Assembly: GCA_015066015.1 (NCBI GenBank)
Contig: SVPE01000004.1
Span: forward strand, 62,001 to 126,000
DNA from: Oscillospiraceae bacterium
Lineage (GTDB): Bacteria > Bacillota > Clostridia > Oscillospirales > Acutalibacteraceae
Reading direction: 5' to 3'
Length of the DNA: 64,000 nt
The notes below the pieces were generated by a model that worked only from the letters and a program-made list of their open reading frames with translations, was not told the origin of the DNA and made no database searches. The position numbers and the translations under genes are program-made. Every line of letters starts with the position of its first letter. Within the stretch, counting starts at the first letter, position 1. This document shows, in pieces, positions 24,258 to 32,947 of the stretch.

Positions 24258-25472
24258 ATGAAATATATAAATGGCGGCGTAACTGCCGCAAAAGGATTTA
24301 CTGCTTCAGGTATACATTGCGGTATCAGAAAGAATCAGTCAAAAAAAGATCTTGCTATGATTAAAAGCGAGGTCAAGGCTGCTACTGCGGCAGTGTATAC
24401 ACAGAATAAGGTTTACGGAGCACCTATAACTGTCACAAGAAATAATATTTCAGATGGTTTTGCTCAGGCAGTTATTGTAAACAGCGGCAACGCGAACACA
24501 TGCAACAGTGACGGAATTGAAAAGGCGGAACTGATGTGTAAAATTGCAGCAGCAGCACTTAATGTTGATAAGAAGGACGTAATTGTTGCGTCAACCGGTG
24601 TTATAGGTATGAGTCTTGATGTTACACCTATTGCAAACAGTGCTGAAAAGCTTGCATCACAGATGTCAGCAGATGGTGGCAACGATGCTGCGAAAGCAAT
24701 TATGACCACAGATACTGTTTCAAAGGAGTGTGCCGTTGAAATTCAGCTTTCAGGCAAAACCGTAACTCTTGGAGCTTGTTGTAAAGGCTCGGGCATGATT
24801 CATCCTAACATGGCAACAATGCTTTGCTTTATGACGACAGACTGCTCAATCAGTTCGGAATTGCTTCAGAAAGCTCTCAGCGACACTGTCAAGGATACCT
24901 TCAATATGATTTCGGTTGACGGTGATACTTCGACAAATGATATGGTATGCATTATGGCTAACGGCTGTGCAGCTAATGATACAATTACTTGTGAGAATGA
25001 AGATTACTTTCTTTTCAAGGAAGCTTTGAAAGATGTTTCAGTAAAACTCTCAAGACTTATTGCAGGTGACGGCGAGGGAGCGCAGAGGCTTCTTGAATGC
25101 AAAGTCAGTGGAGCGCCTGATGAGATAACTGCTAAAAAAATTGCTAAGTCAATTATCTGTTCTTCGCTTGTCAAAACTGCTATGTTCGGAGCAGACGCCA
25201 ACTGGGGCAGAATTCTCTGTGCCATAGGATACACCGAAGGTGATTTCGCAGTTGATACAATAGATGTTTATCTTTCATCCTGTAAGGGTGAGGTTAAGGT
25301 TTGCGAGAAAGGCTATGGAATTGATTTTTCCGAAGAAAAAGCTAAAGAAATTCTTCTTGAGAGTGAAATAGCGCTTACTGTTGAAATGAATCAAGGGGAT
25401 TTTGTTGCTACTGCGTGGGGCTGTGACCTTACATATGACTACGTTAAAATCAACGGTGACTACCGTACATAA
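24258..25472 (+). CDS. argJ: Glutamate N-acetyltransferase / ornithine acetyltransferase
   Basis: ArgJ moves the acetyl group from N-acetylornithine to glutamate, recycling it. The self-cleavage site is the Ala186-Thr187 junction in HPNMATMLCFMTTD, where Thr187 becomes the nucleophile of the beta chain. The N-terminal GGVTAAKGFTASGIHCGI and the later GDGEGA and GADANWGRI segments are typical. The length of 404 aa is normal. The start at 24258 follows GGAGG, 12 bases after argC. Whether it is also an acetyl-CoA-dependent glutamate acetyltransferase cannot be decided here. Confidence 0.96.
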   Translation: MKYINGGVTAAKGFTASGIHCGIRKNQSKKDLAMIKSEVKAATAAVYTQNKVYGAPITVTRNNISDGFAQAVIVNSGNANTCNSDGIEKAELMCKIAAAALNVDKKDVIVASTGVIGMSLDVTPIANSAEKLASQMSADGGNDAAKAIMTTDTVSKECAVEIQLSGKTVTLGACCKGSGMIHPNMATMLCFMTTDCSISSELLQKALSDTVKDTFNMISVDGDTSTNDMVCIMANGCAANDTITCENEDYFLFKEALKDVSVKLSRLIAGDGEGAQRLLECKVSGAPDEITAKKIAKSIICSSLVKTAMFGADANWGRILCAIGYTEGDFAVDTIDVYLSSCKGEVKVCEKGYGIDFSEEKAKEILLESEIALTVEMNQGDFVATAWGCDLTYDYVKINGDYRT

Positions 25473-25484
25473 AGGTGACTTGGA

Positions 25485-26354
25485 ATGGAAGATAAAATTT
25501 TAACTGACAGTATGAAGGCTCAGGTTCTTACCGATGCTTTGCCTTATATACAGAAATACTACGGAAAAACCGTTGTAGTAAAATACGGCGGTAATGCAAT
25601 GATTAATCCGGAACTTAAACAGGCCGTAATGAGTGATATCATTCTTCTTACACTTATAGGAATTAAAATAGTGCTTATACATGGCGGTGGACCTGAAATC
25701 AGTGGTATGCTTAATAAGCTTGGTATAGAGTCCAAGTTCGTTAACGGACTTCGTTATACCGATAAAGAGACTGCAGAGGTTGTACAGATGGTTCTTGCCG
25801 GTAAGACAAACAAGGATCTTGTATCACTCGTTGAATGCTGTGGCGGTAAAGCGGTAGGTCTTTGCGGAATTGACGGCGCTATGATCAAGGCAAAGCCGAT
25901 GGAAGATGAATTTGATTACGGTTTTGTTGGTGAGATTACAGAGATTGATCCTAAACCTATTGAAAAGATTCTTGAGGAAGGTTATATTCCTGTTATTGCT
26001 ACAGTCGGAATAGATGAGGCGGGACAGGTATACAACATCAATGCTGATACTGCTGCGGCTGAGATTGCAGCAGCCCTTCACGCTGAAAACATCATAACTC
26101 TTTCTGATATCCCGGGGCTTTTAAGAGATGTAAATAATCCCAAGTCACTTATTCCGGAGATACATGTTGATGAGGTTTCGGCACTCATTGAAAGCGGAAT
26201 AATTTCCGGCGGCATGATACCCAAAATGAAAAGCTGTGAAAAAGCAGTAAGAAGCGGTGTGAAAAAAGCAGTTATGATTGACGGAAGAATTCCACATTCA
26301 ATTCTTATTGAAATGTTTTCAAACGAGGGTATAGGTACCCTTATGGTAAAGTGA
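25485..26354 (+). CDS. argB: Acetylglutamate kinase
   Basis: Amino acid kinase that phosphorylates N-acetylglutamate. It shows VVKYGGNAM, IVLIHGGGPEISGML and the C-terminal SGGMIPKMKSCEKAV. The length of 289 aa is normal. Clostridial relatives are often the arginine-inhibited enzyme, but this was not tested. It lies 12 bases after argJ and 7 before argD. Confidence 0.96.
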   Translation: MEDKILTDSMKAQVLTDALPYIQKYYGKTVVVKYGGNAMINPELKQAVMSDIILLTLIGIKIVLIHGGGPEISGMLNKLGIESKFVNGLRYTDKETAEVVQMVLAGKTNKDLVSLVECCGGKAVGLCGIDGAMIKAKPMEDEFDYGFVGEITEIDPKPIEKILEEGYIPVIATVGIDEAGQVYNINADTAAAEIAAALHAENIITLSDIPGLLRDVNNPKSLIPEIHVDEVSALIESGIISGGMIPKMKSCEKAVRSGVKKAVMIDGRIPHSILIEMFSNEGIGTLMVK

Positions 26355-26361
26355 GGCTATT

Positions 26362-27546
26362 ATGAGTAATTTTGAAAAAATACAGTCAAAAGATAAGCAA
26401 TATGTTGCAAATACCTACGGTCGCTTTCCTGTTGCCATTGAAAAAGGTAAGGGTGCAACCTGCTACGATTTTGATGGCAAAAAATACATTGATTTTTCAA
26501 GTGGTATCGGTGTAAATTCTCTCGGATTTTGTGATGAAGGTTGGATTGATGCAGTTACAAAGCAGCTGACAACTCTGCAGCATATCTCAAATCTTTATTA
26601 TACGTCTCCCTGCGGTGAAGTAGCTGAGATTCTTTGTGAAAGAACGGGAATGAAGAAGGTTTTCTTCTCCAATAGCGGTGCAGAAAGCAATGAAGGAGCT
26701 ATCAAGTGTGCAAGAAAATACAGCTTCAGTAAATATGGTGAAGGCAGAAGTAAAATTCTCACCCTTAATAATTCCTTCCACGGAAGAACTGTAACAACTC
26801 TTGCTGCAACCGGTCAGGATGTTTTTCACAATTTCTTCTTTCCGTTTACAGAGGGATTTGAATTCACTCCGGCTAATGACATCGATGCTTTGAAGAAAGC
26901 ACTTGAAGATTCTTCTGTTTGTGCTTTGATGATGGAGCTTATCCAGGGTGAGGGGGGTGTTATGCCTCTTGATAAGGAATTTGTTTTTGAAGCAGTAAAG
27001 CTTTGCAGAGAAAAGGACATTCTCATTATAATTGATGAAGTACAGACCGGTGTAGGAAGAACGGGCAAGCTTTTTGCTTTCCAAAAATACGGAATAGAGC
27101 CCGATATTGTTACAACGGCAAAGGGTATCGGCGGAGGACTTCCGTTGGGTTGCGTTATGTTCTCGGAAAAGACAGAAAATGTACTTGTTGCAGGTGACCA
27201 TGCAACAACCTTTGGTGGCAATCCCGTTGCAACCGCAGGTGCAAAATATATCCTTGAAAAGATGAATGACTCATTTCTTGAAGATGTTGAAAGAAAAGGT
27301 GAATATATAAGGCAGAGGCTTTCCAAAATGCCTTGTGTGGTCGGTTGTGACGGAATGGGCATGATGATTGGCGTACGTCTTGAAGAGGGCGTGAAAGCTG
27401 CTGATATTGTTAAAAAAGGCATTGAAAACGGCGTGCTTGCACTTACTGCCAAAGTAAAGCTCCGTCTTCTTCCTTCTTTGACTATAAGCTATGAGGAAAT
27501 CGATGAAGGTCTTTCTGCGCTTGAAAAGACTCTGAGTGAAATCTGA
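26362..27546 (+). CDS. argD: Acetylornithine aminotransferase
   Basis: PLP class III aminotransferase converting N-acetylglutamate semialdehyde to N-acetylornithine. FSSGIGVNSLGF, the PLP contact IIDEVQTGVGRTGKLFAF and the PLP lysine in TTAKGIGGGLPLG are all present. The length of 394 aa is normal. It ends the argCJBD operon; argF, argG and argH are not in the window. Confidence 0.95.
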   Translation: MSNFEKIQSKDKQYVANTYGRFPVAIEKGKGATCYDFDGKKYIDFSSGIGVNSLGFCDEGWIDAVTKQLTTLQHISNLYYTSPCGEVAEILCERTGMKKVFFSNSGAESNEGAIKCARKYSFSKYGEGRSKILTLNNSFHGRTVTTLAATGQDVFHNFFFPFTEGFEFTPANDIDALKKALEDSSVCALMMELIQGEGGVMPLDKEFVFEAVKLCREKDILIIIDEVQTGVGRTGKLFAFQKYGIEPDIVTTAKGIGGGLPLGCVMFSEKTENVLVAGDHATTFGGNPVATAGAKYILEKMNDSFLEDVERKGEYIRQRLSKMPCVVGCDGMGMMIGVRLEEGVKAADIVKKGIENGVLALTAKVKLRLLPSLTISYEEIDEGLSALEKTLSEI

Positions 27547-27557
27547 TATATACATTT

Positions 27558-27591
27558 TTATGACAGTGAATTTTTTCACTGTCATTTTTTT
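27558..27591 (+). terminator. Terminator after argD
   Basis: Perfect inverted repeat TGACAGTGAA (27561-27570) and TTCACTGTCA (27575-27584) with a 4-base loop and seven following T residues. Confidence 0.9.
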
Positions 27592-27656
27592 GCATAGCAT
27601 ATGTTTTTTTCGCATAGTTATTTATCGTAACAATTTATAAAGAGGACGGATGACAT

Positions 27657-29129
27657 ATGACAAGCATTTATGATTCAATTGCAAATCGTACCCAAGGAGA
27701 TATTTATATTGGTGTTGTAGGACCGGTACGTACCGGAAAATCCACGTTTATAAAGAGCTTTATGGATAAGGCTGTTATTCCTAATATTGAGAACCTATCA
27801 CAGAAGCAGAGAGCCGAGGACGAACTTCCTCAGTCTGCCTCAGGAAAAACAATTATGACAACTGAGCCGAAGTTTGTACCTGAAAAAGCTGTGAAGATTT
27901 CGGTAGATAATTCAGCTGCCTTCAGTGTGAGGCTGATAGATTGTGTCGGATACGTTGTTCCGGGTAGCATGGGTTATATTGAAAACGGAAAGGCCAGAAT
28001 GGTAAAAACTCCCTGGTTTGATAAAGAAATACCCTTTAACCTTGCAGCAGAGGTAGGTACACAGAAGGTTATAAGAGAACATTCAACAGTAGGTCTTGTT
28101 GTTACTACAGACGGAACTATATCTGAGCTTGAAAGAGACGATTATATAAATGCTGAAGAGCTGGTTGTTGAAGAGTTGAGACACCTCAATAAGCCTTTTC
28201 TTGTACTGCTGAACAGTAAGTTTCCTGAATCGGAAGAATGTAAAAAAATGGCAGAAATCCTCAGTGATAAATATTCTGTGAAGGTTTTACCGGTTAACTG
28301 TCTTGAACTTGACAGAGAAAGAATTAACTCAATAATTTCAGAATTGCTTTATGAATTTCCGGTAAAAGAAATGAGAATTCATTTTCCGAAATGGATATCG
28401 GGACTTGAAAAAGAGCATGAAATCAGAAAAAGTATATATGATTCTGTAAAAAAATCAGCTGAGAACATTATTAAGATGCGGGACAGCAAGCACTTTGCCG
28501 AATCAATGATGAAACACGGTTGTGTTGCAGGCTGCAGTACCGAAAATGTCGATCTGACTAAAGGCTGCGTTGAAATAAGATGCGATGTAGATGCCGACTT
28601 GTTTTATAGCGTTCTCAGTGAAAAAACAGGACTGAAGATAGAAAATGAACAGGAGCTTCTTAATAAGCTTATTGAGTTTACAAAGGCAAAAAAAGAATTT
28701 GATCGTTTTTCTGAAGCGTTAAAGGAGGTCGAATCAACGGGATATGGAATTGTTATGCCTACTATGGATGAATTGTCTCTGGAGGAGCCTGAAATAATGC
28801 GGCAAGGCGGAAGATACGGTGTAAGATTAAAGGCGTCTGCACCGTCTATACATATGTTAAAGGCGGATATAACAACAGAGGTTGCACCGATTGTTGGCTC
28901 AGAGAGCCAGTCTGAGGAGCTTATTATGTACCTGCTTAAAGAATTTGAAGAGGATCCTGCGAAAATCTGGGAGTCAAACATATTTGGTAAAAGCCTTCAC
29001 AGTCTCGTTAATGAGGGACTTCACAACAAGCTTTATAAAATGCCCTCTGATGCACGGATGAAAATCCAGGAAACATTAGAAAGAGTTATAAATGAAGGTT
29101 GCAGCGGGCTTATATGCATAATACTTTAA
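27657..29129 (+). CDS. spoIVA: Stage IV sporulation protein A (SpoIVA)
   Basis: ATPase that polymerises on the outer forespore membrane to form the base of the spore coat. The start IYDSIANRTQGDIYIGVVGP, Walker A GPVRTGKS at residues 22-29 and KTIMTTEPKFVP are hallmark segments. The length of 490 aa matches the family's roughly 490. The gene stands alone between two terminators and starts after AAGAGGA. The 110-base upstream gap holds no good sigma-A promoter; GCATAG-like boxes near 27592 and 27613 could be a sigma-E promoter, but the match is weak. Its presence shows the lineage makes, or recently made, endospores. Confidence 0.96.
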   Translation: MTSIYDSIANRTQGDIYIGVVGPVRTGKSTFIKSFMDKAVIPNIENLSQKQRAEDELPQSASGKTIMTTEPKFVPEKAVKISVDNSAAFSVRLIDCVGYVVPGSMGYIENGKARMVKTPWFDKEIPFNLAAEVGTQKVIREHSTVGLVVTTDGTISELERDDYINAEELVVEELRHLNKPFLVLLNSKFPESEECKKMAEILSDKYSVKVLPVNCLELDRERINSIISELLYEFPVKEMRIHFPKWISGLEKEHEIRKSIYDSVKKSAENIIKMRDSKHFAESMMKHGCVAGCSTENVDLTKGCVEIRCDVDADLFYSVLSEKTGLKIENEQELLNKLIEFTKAKKEFDRFSEALKEVESTGYGIVMPTMDELSLEEPEIMRQGGRYGVRLKASAPSIHMLKADITTEVAPIVGSESQSEELIMYLLKEFEEDPAKIWESNIFGKSLHSLVNEGLHNKLYKMPSDARMKIQETLERVINEGCSGLICIIL

Positions 29130-29140
29130 TTATCATTTAG

Positions 29141-29186
29141 AAAAAAGCAACTTTTTGTTTCAAAAGAAGCAAAAAGTTGCTTTTGC
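29141..29186 (+). terminator. Terminator after spoIVA
   Basis: Perfect 15-bp inverted repeat (AAAAGCAACTTTTTG at 29143-29157, CAAAAAGTTGCTTTT at 29170-29184) with a 12-base loop. The A and T runs on both sides would allow termination from either direction. Confidence 0.85.
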
Positions 29187-29302
29187 ACATTAGTGTTGCA
29201 AAATTTTCACTTTGTTTACAAAAAAAAGAAAATTAAAATATATTATACATATATAATTTCAAAGGTATTTTGATTATTATTTGTTAAATTGGAGAGCATC
29301 AG

Positions 29303-30838
29303 ATGAATACAACAATAAAAACCGTAAAACAGCTTGCACATTACGCTGCTGAAAAATATCAAAGTAAGGATTTTTGCCGTTTTTTCCGTGACAATGAAAT
29401 GGTAAAAAAAAGCTTTGATACTTTTTATAATGACAGTCTTGCTGTTTGCCGTTATATTCGAAGTGTAACCAAAGAAAAAATACATATCGGATTCATAGGA
29501 AAGACAAGCTACGAGTATATTGCTTGTCTTACAGGTATGATTTTCAGCGGAAATGTTGTTGTGCCGTTCGCTCCTGAAATAACAGTTGAGGAAGCTTGTG
29601 AGCTTTTTGATGATGCGGACATTGAGATGCTTTTCTGTGAGGAAGAATTTGAAGAAAAGGCTAAAGAAATCAAAAAATCTTATTCAGGACTTAAACAGAT
29701 AGTTTCTCTTGGAGACTGGCGTTGGTTTGAGAGAATATTTGATGTCTATTCGTCGGATTCATTTTACGCTTATCTTTCTGATATAACAGAGAAACCTGAT
29801 GAATGTTCGCTTATCATATATACGTCCGGTACGACGGGAGAAAGAAAAGGTGTTATGCTTTCCAATCATAACCTTGCGTCAAATTCCTGTTATGAGGCAT
29901 ACAGTATGGATAATGATGATATCAGCTTCTCTATTCTTCCGATGCATCACGTTTTTTGTTATGCCTGCGATGTACTTAAAACACTTTTTGACGGAGGAAC
30001 ACTTTGTCTCAACGGAGATCTTGTGCGCCTTTATATTAATATTCTTAAGTTTCAGCCGACTATTATGAGAATTGTACCGTCAATATGCAAGTCAATGCTC
30101 ACAAAAATTAAAATTGCAGAAAGAAATCATCCGGAGCTTTCAAAGCGTGAGGCTGCTGAGCTGGTAGTAGGAAAAAACTTCAGGCGTATGATAGCCGGAA
30201 GTGCATTTCTCAGCGGAACACTCATTGATGAATTTGAGAAGTACGGTATTACAGCGCGTCAGGGTTATGGTATGAGTGAGTGCAGTCCGAGAATTTCAAC
30301 CTCAGATTTTTCGGATGTGTGCAAATATTCAAACGGAAAGCTTCTTGGGACTGATGAGGTCAGGGTTTGTGACGGAGAAATCCAGGTAAAGGGTCCTTCG
30401 GTTATGCTCGGATATTATAAAAAACCTGAGAGAACGAGAGAAGCATTTACTGAAGATGGATTCTTACATACAGGTGACCTCGGCTATATTGACGGAGAGC
30501 ATATATATCTGGTAGGCAGAAAGAAAAATCTCATAATCCTGTCAAACGGTGAAAACATATCTCCCGAGGAAATCGAAAACTGTTTTATTGATGACGGTAT
30601 CGTAAAGGAGATTGTTGTGTTTGCCGAAGGAGACCGTATTATTGCTGAAATTTTCCCTGATATGCTTCTCGCGCAGTCTCTTGGCATTGATGATGTTTAT
30701 GGTGAAGTCAGTAATATTGTAGACAGAGTAAATATCAGGCTTAATTCGGACAGGCAGATTCATACTTTCAGACTCAGAGAAACTCCTTTTGCCCGTACCT
30801 CAACAGGTAAAATCAAAAGAACCGAGTTTTATTATTAA
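29303..30838 (+). CDS. AMP-dependent acyl-CoA/acyl-acid ligase
   Basis: A 511 aa ANL-superfamily enzyme with IIYTSGTTGERKGVM, GYGMSECSP, HTGDLGYIDG, GRKKNLIILSNGENISPEE and the catalytic lysine in TSTGKIKRTEF. It should adenylate a fatty or related acid and transfer it to CoA or a carrier. It is more like long-chain fatty acyl ligases than the two BCAA-region fusions, and has no extra domains. It starts after GGAGAG. A weak TTTACA/TATATT promoter may lie at 29215-29244. It lies between spoIVA and sigK, so a role in sporulation lipid metabolism is possible but unproven. Confidence 0.85.
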   Translation: MNTTIKTVKQLAHYAAEKYQSKDFCRFFRDNEMVKKSFDTFYNDSLAVCRYIRSVTKEKIHIGFIGKTSYEYIACLTGMIFSGNVVVPFAPEITVEEACELFDDADIEMLFCEEEFEEKAKEIKKSYSGLKQIVSLGDWRWFERIFDVYSSDSFYAYLSDITEKPDECSLIIYTSGTTGERKGVMLSNHNLASNSCYEAYSMDNDDISFSILPMHHVFCYACDVLKTLFDGGTLCLNGDLVRLYINILKFQPTIMRIVPSICKSMLTKIKIAERNHPELSKREAAELVVGKNFRRMIAGSAFLSGTLIDEFEKYGITARQGYGMSECSPRISTSDFSDVCKYSNGKLLGTDEVRVCDGEIQVKGPSVMLGYYKKPERTREAFTEDGFLHTGDLGYIDGEHIYLVGRKKNLIILSNGENISPEEIENCFIDDGIVKEIVVFAEGDRIIAEIFPDMLLAQSLGIDDVYGEVSNIVDRVNIRLNSDRQIHTFRLRETPFARTSTGKIKRTEFYY

Positions 30839-30856
30839 AAATTAAAACTATACGTG

Positions 30857-30889
30857 CACCTGTTTTGTTTTTTCAAAGCAGGTGTTTTT
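30857..30889 (+). terminator. Terminator between ligase gene and sigK
   Basis: An 11-bp stem (CACCTGTTTTG at 30857-30867, CAAAGCAGGTG at 30874-30884, with one G-U pair) followed by TTTTTA. It separates the ligase transcript from sigK. Confidence 0.8.
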
Positions 30890-30957
30890 ATATGCGGACA
30901 GGCAAAAAAACAGTACACGGATAATAAATATTAATACTTGATATTTGGAGTGATATT

Positions 30958-31641
30958 ATGTTTGAGCTTATTCGTTTTATTTTTCAAAACATTACTTTTT
31001 TTGCTTTGCACCTGAAAAATATGAATTCTTTTCCGAAACCATTATCGGCAAAAAAAGAAAAAGAACTTCTCGAAAAAAAGACTCAGGGTGATCTGAATGC
31101 GAGGAATACGCTTATTGAACATAACCTCAGGTTGGTGTCTCATATAGTAAAAAAGTATTATTCGGATTATGCCGAGCAGGAAGACCTTATTTCTATGGGT
31201 ACAATAGGTCTCATAAAAGGAATTGACACTTTCAATGCTGATAAGGGTACAAGACTTGTCACATATGCAGCAAGATGTGTTGAAAATGAAATTCTGATGT
31301 ATTTCCGTTCAAGAAAAAAAGAATCAAACGTCCTGTCTTTGAATGAGCCTATAGACAGCGACAGCGAGGGAAATCCGCTGACGCTCAATGATGTGATTTA
31401 CTGTGAAGATACGATTTGCGATGATATTGATTTATGTAATAAGACGGTCAAACTTTACGAAATGATTAGCGAGATGTCCGATGAAAGAGAACGTGAAATT
31501 ATCATCAGGCGGTACGGGCTTTACAACACAAAAGCACTTACACAAAGAGAAATTGCTGAAAAAATGGGAATTTCCAGGTCGTACGTATCAAGAATTGAAA
31601 AACGAATTATTGATGAACTCAGAGAAAAATTCGATTTATGA
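30958..31641 (+). CDS. sigK: Sporulation sigma factor, pro-sigma-K
   Basis: Sigma-70 family factor, 227 aa, directing late mother-cell transcription in sporulation. Region 2 reads ARNTLIEHNLRLVSHIVKKY, DLISMGTIGLIKGIDTF and TYAARCVENEILM. Region 4 reads TQREIAEKMGISRSYVSRIEKR. The 20-odd hydrophobic residues before NSFPKPLSAKKEKELLEKK resemble the cleaved pro-sequence of B. subtilis pro-sigma-K. The gene is continuous, with no skin-type element inserted. Sigma-E was considered, but the N terminus and the PLSAKKEKELL segment fit sigma-K better. The upstream 68 bases hold no clear sigma-A promoter. Confidence 0.92.
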   Translation: MFELIRFIFQNITFFALHLKNMNSFPKPLSAKKEKELLEKKTQGDLNARNTLIEHNLRLVSHIVKKYYSDYAEQEDLISMGTIGLIKGIDTFNADKGTRLVTYAARCVENEILMYFRSRKKESNVLSLNEPIDSDSEGNPLTLNDVIYCEDTICDDIDLCNKTVKLYEMISEMSDEREREIIIRRYGLYNTKALTQREIAEKMGISRSYVSRIEKRIIDELREKFDL

Positions 31642-31660
31642 TAAAAAAATTAAAAAATGT

Positions 31661-31689
31661 TTTACTTATTTAAAGTTAGGGTGTATAAT
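31661..31689 (+). promoter_or_regulatory. Promoter of the chromate transporter pair
   Basis: TTTACT at 31661-31666 and TATAAT at 31684-31689 with a 17-base spacer, 31 bases before the GTG start of the first transporter gene. Confidence 0.72.
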
Positions 31690-31720
31690 TAAAAAAATTG
31701 GTTTAAAGGGGAGGATATCA

Positions 31721-32305
31721 GTGAAAAAGACAAAGCTGAGTGTGTTGTTTTTTACAATGCTCAAGATAGGACTGTTTACCTTTGGCGGTGGTTATGCCAT
31801 GCTTGCTCTACTTGAAAACGAGTTCATTGAAAAGAAAAAATGGATTGAAAAAGACGAGTTTTTAGATGTTGCGGCAATTGCTGAATCTACTCCCGGACCA
31901 ATTGCTATTAACGCAGCAACATATGTTGGATATAAAATGCGGGGGTTTGCAGGTGCTTTCATTTCAACTGTTGCCGTCTGTATACCTTCGGTTACCATAA
32001 TTTATATCATTTCTCTGTTTTTTGACGAGTTTTTATCGCTGGAATATGTGGCTTATGCTTTTCGCGGTATTCAGGTGGGCGTTATTTATCTGATACTTTC
32101 TGCGGGATTAAGAATATTCAAAGGTATAAAAAAGGATGCTTTTAATATTACGATAGTTGTTACAGTTATGAGCGTAATGATTTTATTTTCGCTTTTAGCT
32201 ATAAGGTTTTCGACTGTGTTTTATATTTTGATATGCGGCTTTGCCGGTGTTATGGCTTATCTTATAAAGAGTCTTAAAGAGAGAAAGGCAGGTGGTGGAG
32301 AATGA
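31721..32305 (+). CDS. Chromate transporter, first half (CHR family)
   Basis: A 194 aa membrane protein of the CHR family. It has the conserved LFTFGGGYAMLALLENEF, KKWIEKDEFLDVAAIAEST and STPGPIAINAATYVGY patterns and about five to six predicted helices. It is a single-domain (short) type that normally works with a second half encoded next to it. The GTG at 31721 with AGGGGAGG upstream is preferred over the longer frame from 31481, which overlaps sigK. Some family members export chromate; in gut anaerobes the natural substrate is uncertain. Confidence 0.88.
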   Translation: MKKTKLSVLFFTMLKIGLFTFGGGYAMLALLENEFIEKKKWIEKDEFLDVAAIAESTPGPIAINAATYVGYKMRGFAGAFISTVAVCIPSVTIIYIISLFFDEFLSLEYVAYAFRGIQVGVIYLILSAGLRIFKGIKKDAFNITIVVTVMSVMILFSLLAIRFSTVFYILICGFAGVMAYLIKSLKERKAGGGE

Positions 32306-32874
32306 TATATCTTCAGCTTTTTCTTGCTTTTCTCGAAATAGGGGCTGTTTCTTTTGGCGGCGGTTATGGTATGATTTCGCTTATCCGTGAGAAGGTTATT
32401 TCAAATGGATGGTTGACTGATAGCGAATTACTTAATATCGTCGCAGTTGCCGAGTCAACTCCCGGACCTATAGCTGTAAATATGGCTACATTTGTAGGAT
32501 CGGATCAGGGGGGCTTTTTGGGGAGTATGTGTGCGACTGTTGGTGTCGTTTTACCTTCCTTTGTTATCATTCTTCTGATTTCGGCTCTTATGAAAAACCT
32601 TTTGAAATATAAAGGCATTTCTGCATTTTTATCAGGAGTCCGTCCTTGTGTTGCGGGTATGATTCTTGCTACGGCGCTGACGATGCTGCTTTCAAAAATT
32701 TTTAGCGTTACTGATATTAGCAGCGCAGCAGCGGTTGATTTTTTCGCGATAATTATTTTTATGCTACTTATACTTTTTACCTTTGTTTATAAAAAAATAA
32801 AGAAATCAAAGCCGTCTCCCATACTTATGATTATAATTTCAGCTTTACTCGGTACAGTACTTTATACTTTGTAA
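32302..32874 (+). CDS. Chromate transporter, second half (CHR family)
   Basis: A 190 aa paralog of the preceding gene, with VSFGGGYGMISLIREKV, NGWLTDSELLNIVAVAEST and STPGPIAVNMATFVG. The two genes overlap by 4 bases (ATGA), which fits a heterodimer made in equal amounts. Five to six hydrophobic helices are visible, ending in a very hydrophobic C terminus. No chrB regulator gene is adjacent. Confidence 0.88.
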   Translation: MIYLQLFLAFLEIGAVSFGGGYGMISLIREKVISNGWLTDSELLNIVAVAESTPGPIAVNMATFVGSDQGGFLGSMCATVGVVLPSFVIILLISALMKNLLKYKGISAFLSGVRPCVAGMILATALTMLLSKIFSVTDISSAAAVDFFAIIIFMLLILFTFVYKKIKKSKPSPILMIIISALLGTVLYTL

Positions 32875-32888
32875 TTCATCTGATGGTA

Positions 32889-32917
32889 TTGAAATAATCT
32901 CATTGAGGGTATATAAT
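32889..32917 (+). promoter_or_regulatory. Promoter of the FAD oxidoreductase gene
   Basis: TTGAAA at 32889-32894 and TATAAT at 32912-32917 with a 17-base spacer. The gene starts at 32948 after AAGGAGAGAG. Confidence 0.75.
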
Positions 32918-32947
32918 TAAAATAATAAAATAAAGGAGAGAGAAGAA

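Noticed and set aside
26587-27452. Long minus-strand reading frames opposite argD
   Set aside because: They are shadows of a strongly conserved gene; the Cys/Ser-rich translations match no family and have no ribosome-binding sites.
27585-27630. Sigma-E promoter upstream of spoIVA
   Set aside because: GCATAG-like boxes have plausible spacing but poor matches, so it is mentioned only in the gene entry.
31481-31720. Extended N terminus of the first chromate transporter half
   Set aside because: It overlaps sigK in another frame and includes the promoter; the GTG at 31721 with AGGGGAGG is a better start.
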